64,000 nt of DNA from Lachnospiraceae bacterium (GCA_009774535.1 VSNY01000003.1:1-64000), one strand, 5' to 3'. Positions 26,758 through 36,700 are shown, numbered from the stretch's first letter. The notes: generated by a model from the letters alone, not told the origin. Translations and numbers: made by a program.

Positions 26758-26843
26758 GGAGAGTTGTCCGAGCGGTTTAAGGTGCGGCTCTCGAAAAGCC
26801 GTGTGCCTCAAAAGCACCGTGGGTTCGAATCCCATGCTCTCCG
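26758..26843 (+). tRNA. tRNA-Ser, anticodon CGA
   Basis: An 86-base cloverleaf. The acceptor stem GGAGAGT pairs with GCTCTCC (one G-U pair). The anticodon stem CGGCT/AGCCG holds the loop CTCGAAA with anticodon CGA, reading UCG. The long variable arm is typical of class II tRNAs and supports serine. The T arm carries GGTTCGAAT. The CCA end is not encoded (discriminator G then TTT). A 7-base hairpin at 26850-26871 and a strong terminator at 26901 follow. Confidence 0.95.
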
Positions 26844-26900
26844 TTTATTGTACTGTGCAGATGTACAGTACTTTCTATAAATACATCCTACCTCCAATTT

Positions 26901-26936
26901 AAAAAAAGAGTTCTGTGCAAACAGAACTCTTTTTTA
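26901..26936. terminator. Bidirectional terminator
   Basis: Stem AGAGTTCTG with CAGAACTCT, loop TGCAAA, flanked by seven A on the left and six T on the right. It closes the tRNA-Ser transcript on the plus strand and the larB transcript on the minus strand. Confidence 0.9.
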
Positions 26937-26956
26937 CTTTGGGACAGCGGTTGTCC

Positions 26957-27736
26957 TTACACAGCCGCCACTGCAAGGCGGTTGATCTGAGCTGCCAGAT
27001 AGCCAGCCCCGTATCCGTTATCAATATTTACTACCGCAATTCCATTCGCGCACGAATTAATCATTGTCAGCAATGCAGACAGACCGTTCATAGACGCGCC
27101 ATACCCGACCGAAGTCGGAACCGCAATAACCGGTTTGTCCACTAATCCACCCAGCACACTAGCCAGGGCGCCTTCCATTCCTGCCACCGCCACAACACAA
27201 TTTGCCTGCTGAATCGTATCAAGATTCGATAGCAGCCGATGAATGCCGCTGACGCCTACGTCATACACACGTTCTATTTGTGTTCCAAAATATTCCGCAG
27301 TCTGGGCAGCTTCTTCCGCAACCGGAATATCAGCCGTTCCTGCTGTGCAGACTGCCACTTTTCCCTGGCGGGTCTTTCCTTCTTTTTCTATTTTAATAAT
27401 CCTGGAAACCGGATCATAAATGGTCTGCGGATATTGTTTCTGAATCATTTCATATTGTGCCTGTGACGCTCTGGTGCCGAACACTTCCTGATCCTGCGCA
27501 TACAACCTGCCAAAAATCTGCAGCAGATGTTCGTCCGCCTTGCCGCTGCAAAAAATAACTTCTGCAAATCCGGAACGAATTTTTCTATGTGTATCCAGTT
27601 TTGCATAGCCCATTTCTTCAAACGGCTGCCTGCGGAAGAACTGCTCTGCGTCTTCTACCGATATTTCACCCGCCTGCACTTGTTTCAAAACCTCTTTTAC
27701 TTCCATATCAATAGCATCCGCCTCCTTTTCAGACAT
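26957..27736 (-). CDS. larB: LarB-like carboxylase of nickel-pincer cofactor synthesis
   Basis: A protein of 259 residues from the ATG at 27736; a shorter start at 27706 (MEVKEVLKQV) is also possible. LarB carboxylates and hydrolyses nicotinate adenine dinucleotide in making the nickel cofactor of lactate racemase. The N-terminal part (AGEISVEDAEQFF) and a PurE-like C-terminal domain (VAVCTAGTADIPVAEEAAQT, VYDVGVSGIHRLL, VAVAGMEGALASVLGGL, PTSVGYGASMNG, NIDNGYGAGY) fit the family. No larC, larE or larA is in the window, so its partners must lie elsewhere. Its start overlaps a duplicated minicistron in an ATGTCTGA junction. Confidence 0.85.
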   Translation of the reverse strand: MSEKEADAIDMEVKEVLKQVQAGEISVEDAEQFFRRQPFEEMGYAKLDTHRKIRSGFAEVIFCSGKADEHLLQIFGRLYAQDQEVFGTRASQAQYEMIQKQYPQTIYDPVSRIIKIEKEGKTRQGKVAVCTAGTADIPVAEEAAQTAEYFGTQIERVYDVGVSGIHRLLSNLDTIQQANCVVAVAGMEGALASVLGGLVDKPVIAVPTSVGYGASMNGLSALLTMINSCANGIAVVNIDNGYGAGYLAAQINRLAVAAV

Positions 27737-27831
27737 GATTATATTCTTCTAATACGGAAATTACCTCCGCATAAATAGCATCCTCCTTTTCAGACATGGT
27801 TATATTCCTCCAATACCGGAATTACCTCCGC
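27711..27831 (-). repeat. Diverged tandem duplication across the HAD/larB junction
   Basis: Copy 1 (27711-27770, 60 bases) and copy 2 (27775-27831, 57 bases) align with five mismatches and one 3-base gap. Each carries the tail of the HAD gene (EEYNHV, TGA) fused to the first codons of larB (MSEKE). Copy 2 keeps the GGAGGAA ribosome site; in copy 1 it has decayed to GAAGAA. Confidence 0.9.
27729..27797 (-). CDS. 22-residue minicistron created by tandem duplication
   Basis: ATG at 27797, TGA at 27731-27729. It starts with the larB N terminus (MSEKEDAIYAE) and ends with the HAD C terminus (VLEEYNHV), so it is a junction fossil rather than an old gene. Both ends use an ATGTCTGA overlap: the HAD stop overlaps its start, and its stop overlaps the larB start. 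A good GGAGG lies 9 bases before its ATG, so it is probably translated and couples larB to the HAD gene. No function as a peptide is implied. Confidence 0.45.
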   Translation of the reverse strand: MSEKEDAIYAEVISVLEEYNHV

Positions 27832-28449
27832 CAAATCTTTTACACACCGATATAACATTTTCTCCGTATCTGCATCCGGCCCGTTCAAATCCGGCACCAT
27901 AACCGGACACAGACCAGCCCGGTATGCAGCCATAATACCATTTGGAGAATCCTCAAGCGCCATACATTCACGTGGATCTGTATCCAGCCGCGCCGCCGCT
28001 TCCAAATAAATATCCGGCGCAGGCTTTCCATTTTCAACCATAGCGGCGCATACAATCTGGTCAAAATAGCCCAGCCGGTTCAATGATCCCAGATAACGCT
28101 TCGTACGTTCCAGGTCCGTAGCCGTCGCGACTGCCGTCTTATAATGATGTTCCTTTAAATAATCCAGCAGCTTCCCCAGTCCCGGCTTTTCTTCCAACCC
28201 ATAAGTCTCAATATGCTCGTTCATCAGCTTCAAACGCAAAGCTCTGACCTTTTGATAATCAAAATCTTCTCCAAGCTGCGCCTTTAGTTTCGGTATCGCA
28301 TATTTTGCAGCCAGGCTGCGGATACCAAGCGCATGCTCTTTGCGCATATCATAACCATAATTATGCGCCGCCTCCAGCCAATACCGCAGCAATAATTTTT
28401 CAGTATCAATCATCAATCCGTCCATATCAAAAACAACTGCTTTAATCAT
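27790..28449 (-). CDS. HAD family hydrolase (beta-phosphoglucomutase/sugar-phosphatase-like)
   Basis: A protein of 219 residues. HAD motif I is FDMDGLMIDTE, with the two catalytic Asp; motif II is the Thr of VATATDLERT; motif III and IV are near KPAPDIYLEAA and ALEDSPNGIMAA. The alpha-helical cap between residues 15 and 80 is the beta-phosphoglucomutase type. It probably acts on a small phosphorylated metabolite. It is co-transcribed with larB, which it overlaps through the duplicated junction. Confidence 0.88.
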   Translation of the reverse strand: MIKAVVFDMDGLMIDTEKLLLRYWLEAAHNYGYDMRKEHALGIRSLAAKYAIPKLKAQLGEDFDYQKVRALRLKLMNEHIETYGLEEKPGLGKLLDYLKEHHYKTAVATATDLERTKRYLGSLNRLGYFDQIVCAAMVENGKPAPDIYLEAAARLDTDPRECMALEDSPNGIMAAYRAGLCPVMVPDLNGPDADTEKMLYRCVKDLAEVIPVLEEYNHV

Positions 28450-28499
28450 CTGTTCCCTTCCTTTTCTTTTTATAAATCATGGATGTCATAAAGTATAAC

Positions 28500-28526
28500 A
28501 AAAAAACGCAGGCTTTGATCCTGCGC
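28500..28526 (-). terminator. Terminator of the SRP RNA transcript
   Basis: Minus strand: CGCAGG, loop ATCAAAG, CCTGCG, then seven T. It lies about 40 bases after the 3' end of the SRP RNA and upstream of the HAD gene. Confidence 0.85.
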
Positions 28527-28566
28527 GCTTTCCAACATCTGTAGATACGTCATGTTTTATTTTTTT

Positions 28567-28825
28567 GGACATCCTGCTTTGAATCCCGGCCCTAAACGTT
28601 ACTCTGGCAGTTAACTCGGCCCAGGCACCCTTACGGCACACAAGAGGTCTTGCTTAGTGCTGCTCCATTCCTGACCTGACACGGTTCACAAGTTCCTGTT
28701 GCGTAAGACCCAGACGTCAACGCCACTTACCAGAGGCTGCTTTAAAACCAAAAGACCCGAGGCAGGATATCACCCCAGCTATAGCGGATTGCTGGTACAG
28801 GGCACCGCTAGCGCCCCGGCTGTCC
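28567..28825 (-). ncRNA. ffs: Signal recognition particle RNA, large Firmicutes type
   Basis: About 259 bases. Read on the minus strand, the 5' end shows the Alu-domain blocks GCTAGCGGTGCCCTGTACC and GCAATCCGCTATAGC, close to B. subtilis scRNA. The middle has GTAAGTGGCGTTGACGT and GGGTCTTACGCAAC. The S-domain apical hairpin GTCAGGTCAGGAATGGAGCA is the Ffh-binding helix 8. Toward the 3' end come GTGCCTGGGCCGAGTTAACT and GTAACGTTTAGGG. The ends pair as GGACA with TGTCC, which sets the boundaries. A perfect promoter starts one base upstream. Confidence 0.95.
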
Positions 28826-28832
28826 GTGTATT

Positions 28833-28861
28833 ATTATATAGTGTTTTGGGTGGATTGTCAA
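28833..28861 (-). promoter_or_regulatory. ffs: Perfect sigma-A promoter of the SRP RNA
   Basis: Minus strand: TTGACA (28861-28856), exactly 17 bases, TATAAT (28838-28833). Both hexamers match fully, and the start would be at about 28826, the first base of the RNA. This fits a strong constitutive stable-RNA promoter. Confidence 0.9.
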
Positions 28862-28918
28862 ATCATTCATGAAAAAATATTCGATGAATCGCAACAATTC
28901 CATGGGAGATCTGAACGG

Positions 28919-30610
28919 TTACGATGAACCAGCAATTAACACTGTTTTCCCTGCAAAGGCAAATCCATAATGCCGGATCTGCTCTTTCTGTATCCCTTTT
29001 GCAAGCAATTCCGTATCATATTTTTTATCCGCGATTTGATTTAACGCATTTTTTACAGTCTCTGTAAGATCCTTTTCTTTTGCCGGATGAAACACTTTAA
29101 ATTCCATAATAACCGCTTTTCTTCGCTGATCCAGCGGCTGCATAATTACATCATACCGTCCCAGGCCGCTTTCTCTGTTGGAAGTAATTTGATACTGGTC
29201 AGACAAATCCGCCAGCAGTCCCAGGACAAATCCATGGTAAAAGCGTTCCGGTTCCGACTGATCCGAAGGTTTTTTTCCAGTGTCAAAACTGCTGAATGTC
29301 TGCAGTGCAATCTGGTTCATATACTCGTTCATATAATCCACATCATCCGCCAGCAATGCTTTGATAAAGTCATTATAACGGGTGGACGGATTTTGGAACC
29401 ATCTCAGAATCATTTTGCGGAATTCTTTTTTTACCTCCAGATTTGTAAAAGACAGTTCATACAATAATTCTTCTTCCTCAACGTTTCTCACACTGTCGAC
29501 TTTCAGGTAACCAGACGCCAATAGAAGGCTCCAGATGGATTCATTCGTTTCTTCGAGCTGCTCAAATACGATTTCTTCATCTAAGGCAGTTATGATTTTA
29601 TGCCCGGCCAGCAGATCTTCCATAGCGATTTTAATATCAGCGCTGCCTTCCCGGATCAGCCTGCCTGCCAGCTTATTAGAACTGGTATTCATCCAGTAAG
29701 GGCCGAATTTTTTGGCATCCAGATATTTCGTAATCGACCATGGATTGTAAATATCCTTTCGCCTGCCAAAATGGAAGCCGTTATACCACACCCTTACCTG
29801 ATCCAAATAAGCAGACATCCCATACTGTTCCAGCGCCCTGGTTACTTCTTGTTCCGTAAAGCCAAACGCTGCGGCATATTTTTCAGAAGTCGTTGTAACT
29901 ACCTCCAAATTGCTGATATCTGAAAAAATAGATTCCTTACTGATTCTGGTAATGCCTGTCAAAAGTCCGCGCTCCAGATAAGGATTTGTCTTAAATGTAT
30001 AATTTAACATACTTCTAAGAAACAAAACGAGTTTTTCCCAATATCCAAACACATAGGATTCCTGCAGCGGCGTATCATATTCATCCAGAAAAATCAGCAC
30101 CTTTTTCCCATAATACCGATACATGCAAAGTGCCAGTCTATGTATCGACATTGCTGCCACGGCGTCCGACAGATCCGGCCGGATATAATCAAAATATTCT
30201 TTTTCCTGGCTGTTTAAGGCAGTTCCAGAAAGCAGAAATCTATATTTTGCATACAGATCCAGTATCATTTGTATCAGACTTTCCCTGGCTGTTTCATAAG
30301 TATCTCCTTTGATTCCCGCAAAGCTCAAAAAAATCACGGGGTAACCAGCATAAAGCTTCCGGTATTTTTCTTCTTTCCAGATCGATAATCCATAAAATAA
30401 TTCCTGCCTGTGCGGATACTGATTGGAAAAAAACGCCTCCGCCATACTTAAATTCAATGTTTTTCCAAAACGGCGCGGACGTGTGATCAGTGTGACCACA
30501 TCCCCATTTTCCCACCATTCCCTGATAAATCCGGTTTTGTCAATATAGAAACACCCATTTTCTCTGATATACGTAAAATCCTGCGCTCTGATCGATATGA
30601 CAGGCTTCAT
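28919..30610 (-). CDS. AAA-ATPase-like / PD-(D/E)XK nuclease-fold protein
   Basis: About 563 residues from the ATG at 30610 (MKPVISIRAQDF), which has AAGGGG 9 bases upstream; a first ATG at 30619 touches that site. Residues about 10-200 match the AAA-ATPase_like family (PF09820): FYIDKTGFIREWW, Walker A RPRRFGKTLNLSM, Walker B VLIFLDEYDTP. The C-terminal part matches the PD-(D/E)XK nuclease superfamily 9 (PF08011): ESGLGRYDVIMQPLD, VIMEFKVF, GIQKEQIRHYGFAFAGK. The role is unknown; copies are frequent in gut clostridia and Bacteroidetes. The leader carries three 18-base repeats that stay in frame with the gene. Confidence 0.8.
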   Translation of the reverse strand: MKPVISIRAQDFTYIRENGCFYIDKTGFIREWWENGDVVTLITRPRRFGKTLNLSMAEAFFSNQYPHRQELFYGLSIWKEEKYRKLYAGYPVIFLSFAGIKGDTYETARESLIQMILDLYAKYRFLLSGTALNSQEKEYFDYIRPDLSDAVAAMSIHRLALCMYRYYGKKVLIFLDEYDTPLQESYVFGYWEKLVLFLRSMLNYTFKTNPYLERGLLTGITRISKESIFSDISNLEVVTTTSEKYAAAFGFTEQEVTRALEQYGMSAYLDQVRVWYNGFHFGRRKDIYNPWSITKYLDAKKFGPYWMNTSSNKLAGRLIREGSADIKIAMEDLLAGHKIITALDEEIVFEQLEETNESIWSLLLASGYLKVDSVRNVEEEELLYELSFTNLEVKKEFRKMILRWFQNPSTRYNDFIKALLADDVDYMNEYMNQIALQTFSSFDTGKKPSDQSEPERFYHGFVLGLLADLSDQYQITSNRESGLGRYDVIMQPLDQRRKAVIMEFKVFHPAKEKDLTETVKNALNQIADKKYDTELLAKGIQKEQIRHYGFAFAGKTVLIAGSS

Positions 30611-30640
30611 TTTATACATCCCCTTTACATGCAGTTTCTT

Positions 30641-30700
30641 TTCAAACTTATCAAACTTTTCAAACTTATCAAACTTTTCAGACTTATCAGATTTTTCAGG
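30641..30700 (-). repeat. 18-base tandem repeat in the leader of the AAA-ATPase gene
   Basis: Two exact copies of TTCAAACTTATCAAACTT (30641-30658, 30659-30676), a third with two or three changes (30677-30694) and a 6-base partial. On the minus strand each unit is six codons reading K-F-D-K-F-E, in frame with the downstream ATPase but without a canonical start codon. Copy number could vary by slippage. Confidence 0.9.
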
Positions 30701-30714
30701 CTCTTGATCTGCAA

Positions 30715-31551
30715 TTAAATCTCCGCCACATAAGTTCTTGCCCTCTTATAATTGGGCCTTCCGTCAACACCGCTCAGATCAAAACTCATTCCATAATAAT
30801 TATGCCGCTGATCTATCAGCCCCCACGTCGGGTCATACACTTTTCCGCCTGCTTCCGCCCAGCCATGACCGCCGCTGGAAACAGCATAACAATCTTTATA
30901 ACCAACCGCATTAGCAAGAAACGCAAATCCAGCCCCAAAAGCATAACAACTCCCATGACCTTCTTCAAACAAGCTTCTTGCATAATCCAGTTCCCAATGC
31001 CCGGTATACACAAATTTGGGAGAACCACGGTACTTAAAATGCTTCATTAAATAATCATAAGTCTTTTTCAGCTTTTCCGATTTTTTCATCTCCGGCTTTG
31101 TCGCTTTTTCAACAATTTCATTTGCCATTACAAGAATTTCCAGTTTTTCCTTACTGCCGCGATTTACTACCGCTTTTCCATCCGCTCCCAAAGTCATGCC
31201 ATTTACAATCGACGATGCGTCCATAGATCCTTTCTTTCCATTTGCATTTTGAAAAAAATAATAACTGCCGTCAATTTTCTGCCATCCGGTGTGCTGCACT
31301 CCTTTGGAATCAAAATAATAAGTTTTCCCTTTGATCCTGGCTAACCCTTTTACTTTTTTCCCTTTTTGATAATAAAAAAATTTCTGGTTCCTATTCTGCC
31401 ATTCTCCCGTTGCATTTTCCGTTTGGGAAATTGCAGTGTCCGAACTGGCAGACGCCGCTATACTGTCTGAACTCCCAAAAAACAAGATACCCATAATCAA
31501 AAAAATACGAAGCCATATCCGTTTATTTCCATTTATTTTTTTCTTCCCCAT
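30715..31551 (-). CDS. Secreted transglutaminase-like protein with choline-binding-type repeats
   Basis: A protein of 278 residues from the ATG at 31551 (MGKKKINGNK), with AAAGGGA upstream. Signal peptide: basic start, hydrophobic core (IFLIMGILFFGSS), cut near IAASA. Two short cell-wall-binding-like repeats follow (KFFYYQKGKKVKGLARIKGK, TYYFDSKGVQHTGWQKIDGS). The C-terminal domain is transglutaminase-like, with a Cys in GHGSCYAFGAGF, a His in SSGGHGWAEAGG and an Asp in VYDPTWG forming the Cys-His-Asp triad. It likely acts at the cell surface as a peptidase or cross-linking enzyme; substrate unknown. Confidence 0.82.
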   Translation of the reverse strand: MGKKKINGNKRIWLRIFLIMGILFFGSSDSIAASASSDTAISQTENATGEWQNRNQKFFYYQKGKKVKGLARIKGKTYYFDSKGVQHTGWQKIDGSYYFFQNANGKKGSMDASSIVNGMTLGADGKAVVNRGSKEKLEILVMANEIVEKATKPEMKKSEKLKKTYDYLMKHFKYRGSPKFVYTGHWELDYARSLFEEGHGSCYAFGAGFAFLANAVGYKDCYAVSSGGHGWAEAGGKVYDPTWGLIDQRHNYYGMSFDLSGVDGRPNYKRARTYVAEI

Positions 31552-31715
31552 CCTTGATTCCCTTTCTTTTATCTTTAATTTAGCATAACCATCCATCGAA
31601 AGCAATAAATTGGACTATTTTTATGATGATCCGAAAAATTTCGCTTTCTGAACAGCCGATTATGATTATAATGTATAATAAAAAGGCAGTAACAGACTGC
31701 CGGAAAGCAGGAAAA

Positions 31716-32294
31716 ATGTCAACTACACAACCGATAAAAAGCAAAGAAGACTTAAAAGCATTTATGGCATATTACAAAACAACACACCCAAATCCGCGAA
31801 ATCAGGCATTAATCATCCTTGGACTGCACACGGCTCTTCGCATCAGTGATATTCTCGAACTGCATTGGAAAGACGTATATGATTTTTCCATGCACATTTT
31901 TAAAAAACACCTGACCGTACTGGAGCAAAAAACGAACAAACAAAAAATGGTAGCTCTAAACATACATGTCATCGAAACACTGGAGACCTTCAAAAACATC
32001 CGCAAACCCAATCCACAGGATTTTATCTTTTCCAAAAGAACAGACCCGGCCTCCCCCATATCCCGTTCACAGGCATTCCGCATCGTCCGCAACGCCGCCC
32101 GCGAATCCCTGCACGCCGAACACATCAGCTGCCACTCTCTGCGCAAAACCTTTGGATATCACGCATGGAAGCAAGGCATATCACCCGTTTTACTTATGGA
32201 TATTTACAACCACTCTTCCTATCAGATTACCAAACGCTACCTCGGAATCGACCAGGACGAAAAAGATCACGTATATCTTGATCTAAAACTCTGA
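31716..32294 (+). CDS. Tyrosine recombinase/integrase, catalytic-domain-only
   Basis: About 192 residues from ATG 31716 (MSTTQPIKSKEDLK), with AGGA just upstream. The catalytic set is complete: Arg in HTALRISDIL, Lys near QKMVALN, His-x-x-Arg in HSLRKTFGYHA, His in YNHSSYQ, and a Tyr nucleophile in TKRYLGI. The N-terminal core-binding domain of Xer-type enzymes is short or missing. No excisionase, phage gene or insertion boundary is evident. It may be a stand-alone inverting or resolving enzyme. A -10-like TATAAT lies at 31674. A 24-base inverted repeat is found 37 bases after its stop. Confidence 0.8.
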   Translation: MSTTQPIKSKEDLKAFMAYYKTTHPNPRNQALIILGLHTALRISDILELHWKDVYDFSMHIFKKHLTVLEQKTNKQKMVALNIHVIETLETFKNIRKPNPQDFIFSKRTDPASPISRSQAFRIVRNAARESLHAEHISCHSLRKTFGYHAWKQGISPVLLMDIYNHSSYQITKRYLGIDQDEKDHVYLDLKL

Positions 32295-32330
32295 CAGCCG
32301 TACAACCATCTCCGGAAAAGCCAATACCCA

Positions 32331-32390
32331 GACATTGCGGAATGTGGGGTGGATCTCTCAGGCAAATCCCACCCCACATCCCGCAGTGTC
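32331..32390. repeat. Long imperfect inverted repeat after the recombinase gene
   Basis: Left arm 32331-32353 (starting GACATTGCGGAATGTGGGGT) pairs with right arm 32368-32390 (ending CCCGCAGTGTC) over about 23 bases; the mismatches are G-U compatible. The loop is 14 bases. No T-run follows, so it is not an ordinary terminator. It could be an mRNA hairpin or a recombinase-linked site. Confidence 0.7.
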
Positions 32391-32410
32391 GTCCGCATTC
32401 AGATCTCCAT

Positions 32411-32443
32411 AAAAAATAGCCAAGGCAACCCTCAGCTATTTTT
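32411..32443. terminator. Bidirectional terminator of the atp operon and the recombinase gene
   Basis: AAAAATAGC pairs with GCTATTTTT around a 14-base loop; the minus strand ends in six T. It lies 18 bases after the atpC stop. Confidence 0.85.
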
Positions 32444-32461
32444 CACTACACATCATCCAAT

Positions 32462-32869
32462 CTACTTCGCCGCATCAATTCTTACCAGCGCCTTCTTCAA
32501 AGCAATTTCCGCCCGCTTCACATCCAAACCGGCCTCTTTCATTTTCAGCCGTCTCTCCGCGCGCATCTTCGCTTCCTCCGCCCGGTTTCGGTCGATCTCT
32601 TCCGGCCATTCCGCGACTTCCGCAAGAAGTGTCACCTTATCGCCTAAAATCTCAGCAAATCCCGCATGCACGGCTGCTTTCTTCGATCCGGACGCTTCAG
32701 TAATCGTCACAATCCCCGGCGCAAGTACAGCCGTCAGCGGGATATGATGTTTATACACACCGATATCACCTTCCGTCGTCGTAAACTCGATCATGGAAGC
32801 ATCTCCGGTATAAAACACGCGTTCCGGTGTAATAATCTCTACTTGAAACAATCTGTTCGCATCTGCCAT
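32462..32869 (-). CDS. atpC: ATP synthase epsilon subunit
   Basis: A protein of 135 residues from ATG 32869; a GTG directly before it is less well spaced from AAGGGGTG. It has the beta-sandwich (VEIITPERVFYTGDASMIEF, VYKHHIPLTAVLAPG, VHAGFAEILGDKVTLLAEVA) and the C-terminal two-helix hairpin (RAEEAKMRAERRLK). The epsilon subunit is part of the rotating central stalk and can inhibit ATP hydrolysis. Last gene of the atp operon, 11 bases after atpD. Confidence 0.95.
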   Translation of the reverse strand: MADANRLFQVEIITPERVFYTGDASMIEFTTTEGDIGVYKHHIPLTAVLAPGIVTITEASGSKKAAVHAGFAEILGDKVTLLAEVAEWPEEIDRNRAEEAKMRAERRLKMKEAGLDVKRAEIALKKALVRIDAAK

Positions 32870-32880
32870 CACGTCACCCC

Positions 32881-34275
<1,395 letters not shown>

Positions 34276-34314
34276 CTATCACTCCTTTTTTATCTATTTT
34301 CTGTTGCCGCAATC

Positions 34315-35172
34315 CTAACTGATTGCTTCCGCACCTGCTATAATCTCGGTCAGCTCCTGTGTAATGGAACCCTGACGGGCGCGGTTGTATTTCAAAGACA
34401 GATCACTGATCATTTCTTCCGCATTGCTTGTAGCAGAATCCATTGCCTGCATTCTCGCTCCATTTTCACTGGCAACCGCTTCTACCAGAGCGCCATAAAA
34501 AATACTGGTCACATACTTAGGAATAATCATATCCAGCGCTTCTTTTTCATTCGGCTCATAGTTCATAATCAGATTCTTGTCAGCCGCTGACAGTTCTGCT
34601 TCTGAGAACTCCACCGGCAGCAGCTTCATCAGGCTTGGAATATGTGCCACCGTATTTTTAAAATGGGTATACGCCAGATAGATCTGTCCGATTTTTCCCT
34701 CAGCAAAATCCTTTAACACCTGATCGCAGATTTCCATAGCATCTTTGTACGTAGGATTCTCAATGACATCCGAGGCGTCCATAGCGACCTGGTACCCTCT
34801 TCGCTCTAACGCTTCTTTTCCTTTGGTACCAATCGTATACAGCAATATCTTTTCCTTCGGAATACCGTTATTTTGAACCAGCTTCGTAATATTAGAATTA
34901 TAACCGCCTGCCAGTCCGCGGTTTGAGGTGATCACTACCACTGCAACTTTATCCGAACCATTATCGGCCAGATACGGATGATCCATTGTTCCTGACCGTG
35001 CCAGGATCGAAGTTACCGTACGATACATATGCTGAAAATACGGATCTGTCCGTTCTGCATGCGTCTTTGCCTTCTGCAGTTTTACGGTAGAAACTAATTT
35101 CATGGCTTTTGTGATCTGCTGCGTACTCTGTATGCTGCTTTTTCTTCTCTTTATGTCTCTCATCGAGGCCAT
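34315..35172 (-). CDS. atpG: ATP synthase gamma subunit
   Basis: A protein of 285 residues forming the rotor shaft. N terminus MASMRDIKRRKSSIQSTQQI and C terminus SLKYNRARQGSITQELTEI are the paired helices characteristic of gamma; the middle has VVVITSNRGLAGGYNSN. Spacing of 16 bases after atpA. Confidence 0.97.
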   Translation of the reverse strand: MASMRDIKRRKSSIQSTQQITKAMKLVSTVKLQKAKTHAERTDPYFQHMYRTVTSILARSGTMDHPYLADNGSDKVAVVVITSNRGLAGGYNSNITKLVQNNGIPKEKILLYTIGTKGKEALERRGYQVAMDASDVIENPTYKDAMEICDQVLKDFAEGKIGQIYLAYTHFKNTVAHIPSLMKLLPVEFSEAELSAADKNLIMNYEPNEKEALDMIIPKYVTSIFYGALVEAVASENGARMQAMDSATSNAEEMISDLSLKYNRARQGSITQELTEIIAGAEAIS

Positions 35173-35188
35173 AATCTGTCACCGCCTT

Positions 35189-36700
35189 CTACCGAAATGA
35201 TTTTTTGCACTCTTCGATCGCCCGGATCAGCTGCTTTTCCATATCCTCTTCCAGTACTTTTGTCGTACGGATCGATTCCGGAATATCCGGATATTTCGTA
35301 TCAATATATTCAAACAGCTCACTCTCAAATCGAAGAATATCTTCGGTCGGAATATCCAACAGATATTTATTGGTAGCAGCATAAATAATAATAACCTGTT
35401 TTTCGACAGGCATCGGCTGATACTGCGGCTGTTTTAAAATCTCCTTGATGCGTTCCCCTTGTTCCAGCTTTTCTTTCGTGTCTGCATCCAGTTCGGAACC
35501 AAACTGCGAAAATGCTGCCAACTCGCGGTACTGCGCCAGTTCTGTACGAATCGGAGCAGAGATTTTCTTAATCGCCTTGATCTGCGCGGAACCGCCTACC
35601 CTGGATACCGACAGACCTGCGTTGATCGCCGGGCGGAAACCTGCGTTAAACATTTCCGTCTCCAGATAAATCTGTCCGTCTGTGATCGAAATAACATTTG
35701 TCGGAATATATGCGGATACGTCGCCCGCCTGCGTTTCAATAATCGGAAGAGCCGTCAGAGAACCTCCGCCTAATTTATCCGCCAGTCTCGCCGCGCGTTC
35801 CAACAACCTGGAATGCAGGTAGAATACATCGCCCGGATAAGCCTCACGTCCTGGCGGTCTTCTCAGCAATAAGGAAAGTGTACGATATGCCGTCGCATGT
35901 TTGCTCAGGTCATCATAGACAATGAGTACGTCTTCCCCATTTTCCATCCATTCTTCGCCGACCGCACATCCTGCGTACGGCGCGATATACTGCAGCGGCG
36001 CAAGCTCGCTTGCTGTGGATGCTACGACCGTTGTATATGCCATAGCGCCAAATTCTTCCAGCGTCTTCACAATCGATGCAACGGTAGAAGCTTTCTGACC
36101 GATTGCTACATAAATACACTTTACACCCTGGCCTTTTTGGTTGATAATTGTATCAATTGCAATTGCTGTCTTACCAGTCTGTCTGTCGCCGATAATCAGC
36201 TCACGCTGTCCCCTTCCAATCGGTATCATGGAATCAATCGCCTTAATACCAGTCTGCAGCGGCGTATCTACCGATTTTCTGGAAATAACGCCGGACGCGA
36301 CTCTTTCGATCTGGCGGTATTTATCTGTTTTTACTGGTCCCTTACCGTCGATCGGCTGCCCGAGCGCATTTACTACCCGGCCAATCATAGCGTCTCCAAC
36401 CGGAACCTCTACAACTCTTCCGGTAGTCTTTACGGTATCGCCTTCGTTGATACTTTTCTGGTCACCGAGCAATACGGCGCCGACGTTATCTTCCTCGAGG
36501 TTCAATACCATGCCATATACTTCACCCGGAAATTCCAGCAGCTCGCCCTGCATCGCGTTTTCCAGACCATGGATACGCGCAATGCCGTCCGCTACCTGGA
36601 TAACCGTACCTACATCAGCGACCTCCAGCTCTGCGGCATACCGTTTGATCTGCTCTTTGATGACCGAACTGATCTCCTCTGGTTTTAAATTCATGGACAA
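35189..36700 (-). CDS. atpA: ATP synthase alpha subunit
   Basis: A protein of 503 residues, the non-catalytic nucleotide-binding subunit of F1. Walker [27 protein letters not shown] block, [16 protein letters not shown], and the Arg finger in [10 protein letters not shown] are visible. Normal length. It lies 34 bases after atpH. Confidence 0.98.
   Translation of the reverse strand: MSMNLKPEEISSVIKEQIKRYAAELEVADVGTVIQVADGIARIHGLENAMQGELLEFPGEVYGMVLNLEEDNVGAVLLGDQKSINEGDTVKTTGRVVEVPVGDAMIGRVVNALGQPIDGKGPVKTDKYRQIERVASGVISRKSVDTPLQTGIKAIDSMIPIGRGQRELIIGDRQTGKTAIAIDTIINQKGQGVKCIYVAIGQKASTVASIVKTLEEFGAMAYTTVVASTASELAPLQYIAPYAGCAVGEEWMENGEDVLIVYDDLSKHATAYRTLSLLLRRPPGREAYPGDVFYLHSRLLERAARLADKLGGGSLTALPIIETQAGDVSAYIPTNVISITDGQIYLETEMFNAGFRPAINAGLSVSRVGGSAQIKAIKKISAPIRTELAQYRELAAFSQFGSELDADTKEKLEQGERIKEILKQPQYQPMPVEKQVIIIYAATNKYLLDIPTEDILRFESELFEYIDTKYPDIPESIRTTKVLEEDMEKQLIRAIEECKKSFR

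Noticed and set aside
27729..27797. 22-residue minicistron as a toxin or signalling peptide
   Set aside because: Its sequence is fully explained by duplication of the flanking gene ends.
28500..28918. Long gene-free stretch as a possible riboswitch or tmRNA
   Set aside because: It is explained by the SRP RNA, its promoter and terminator.
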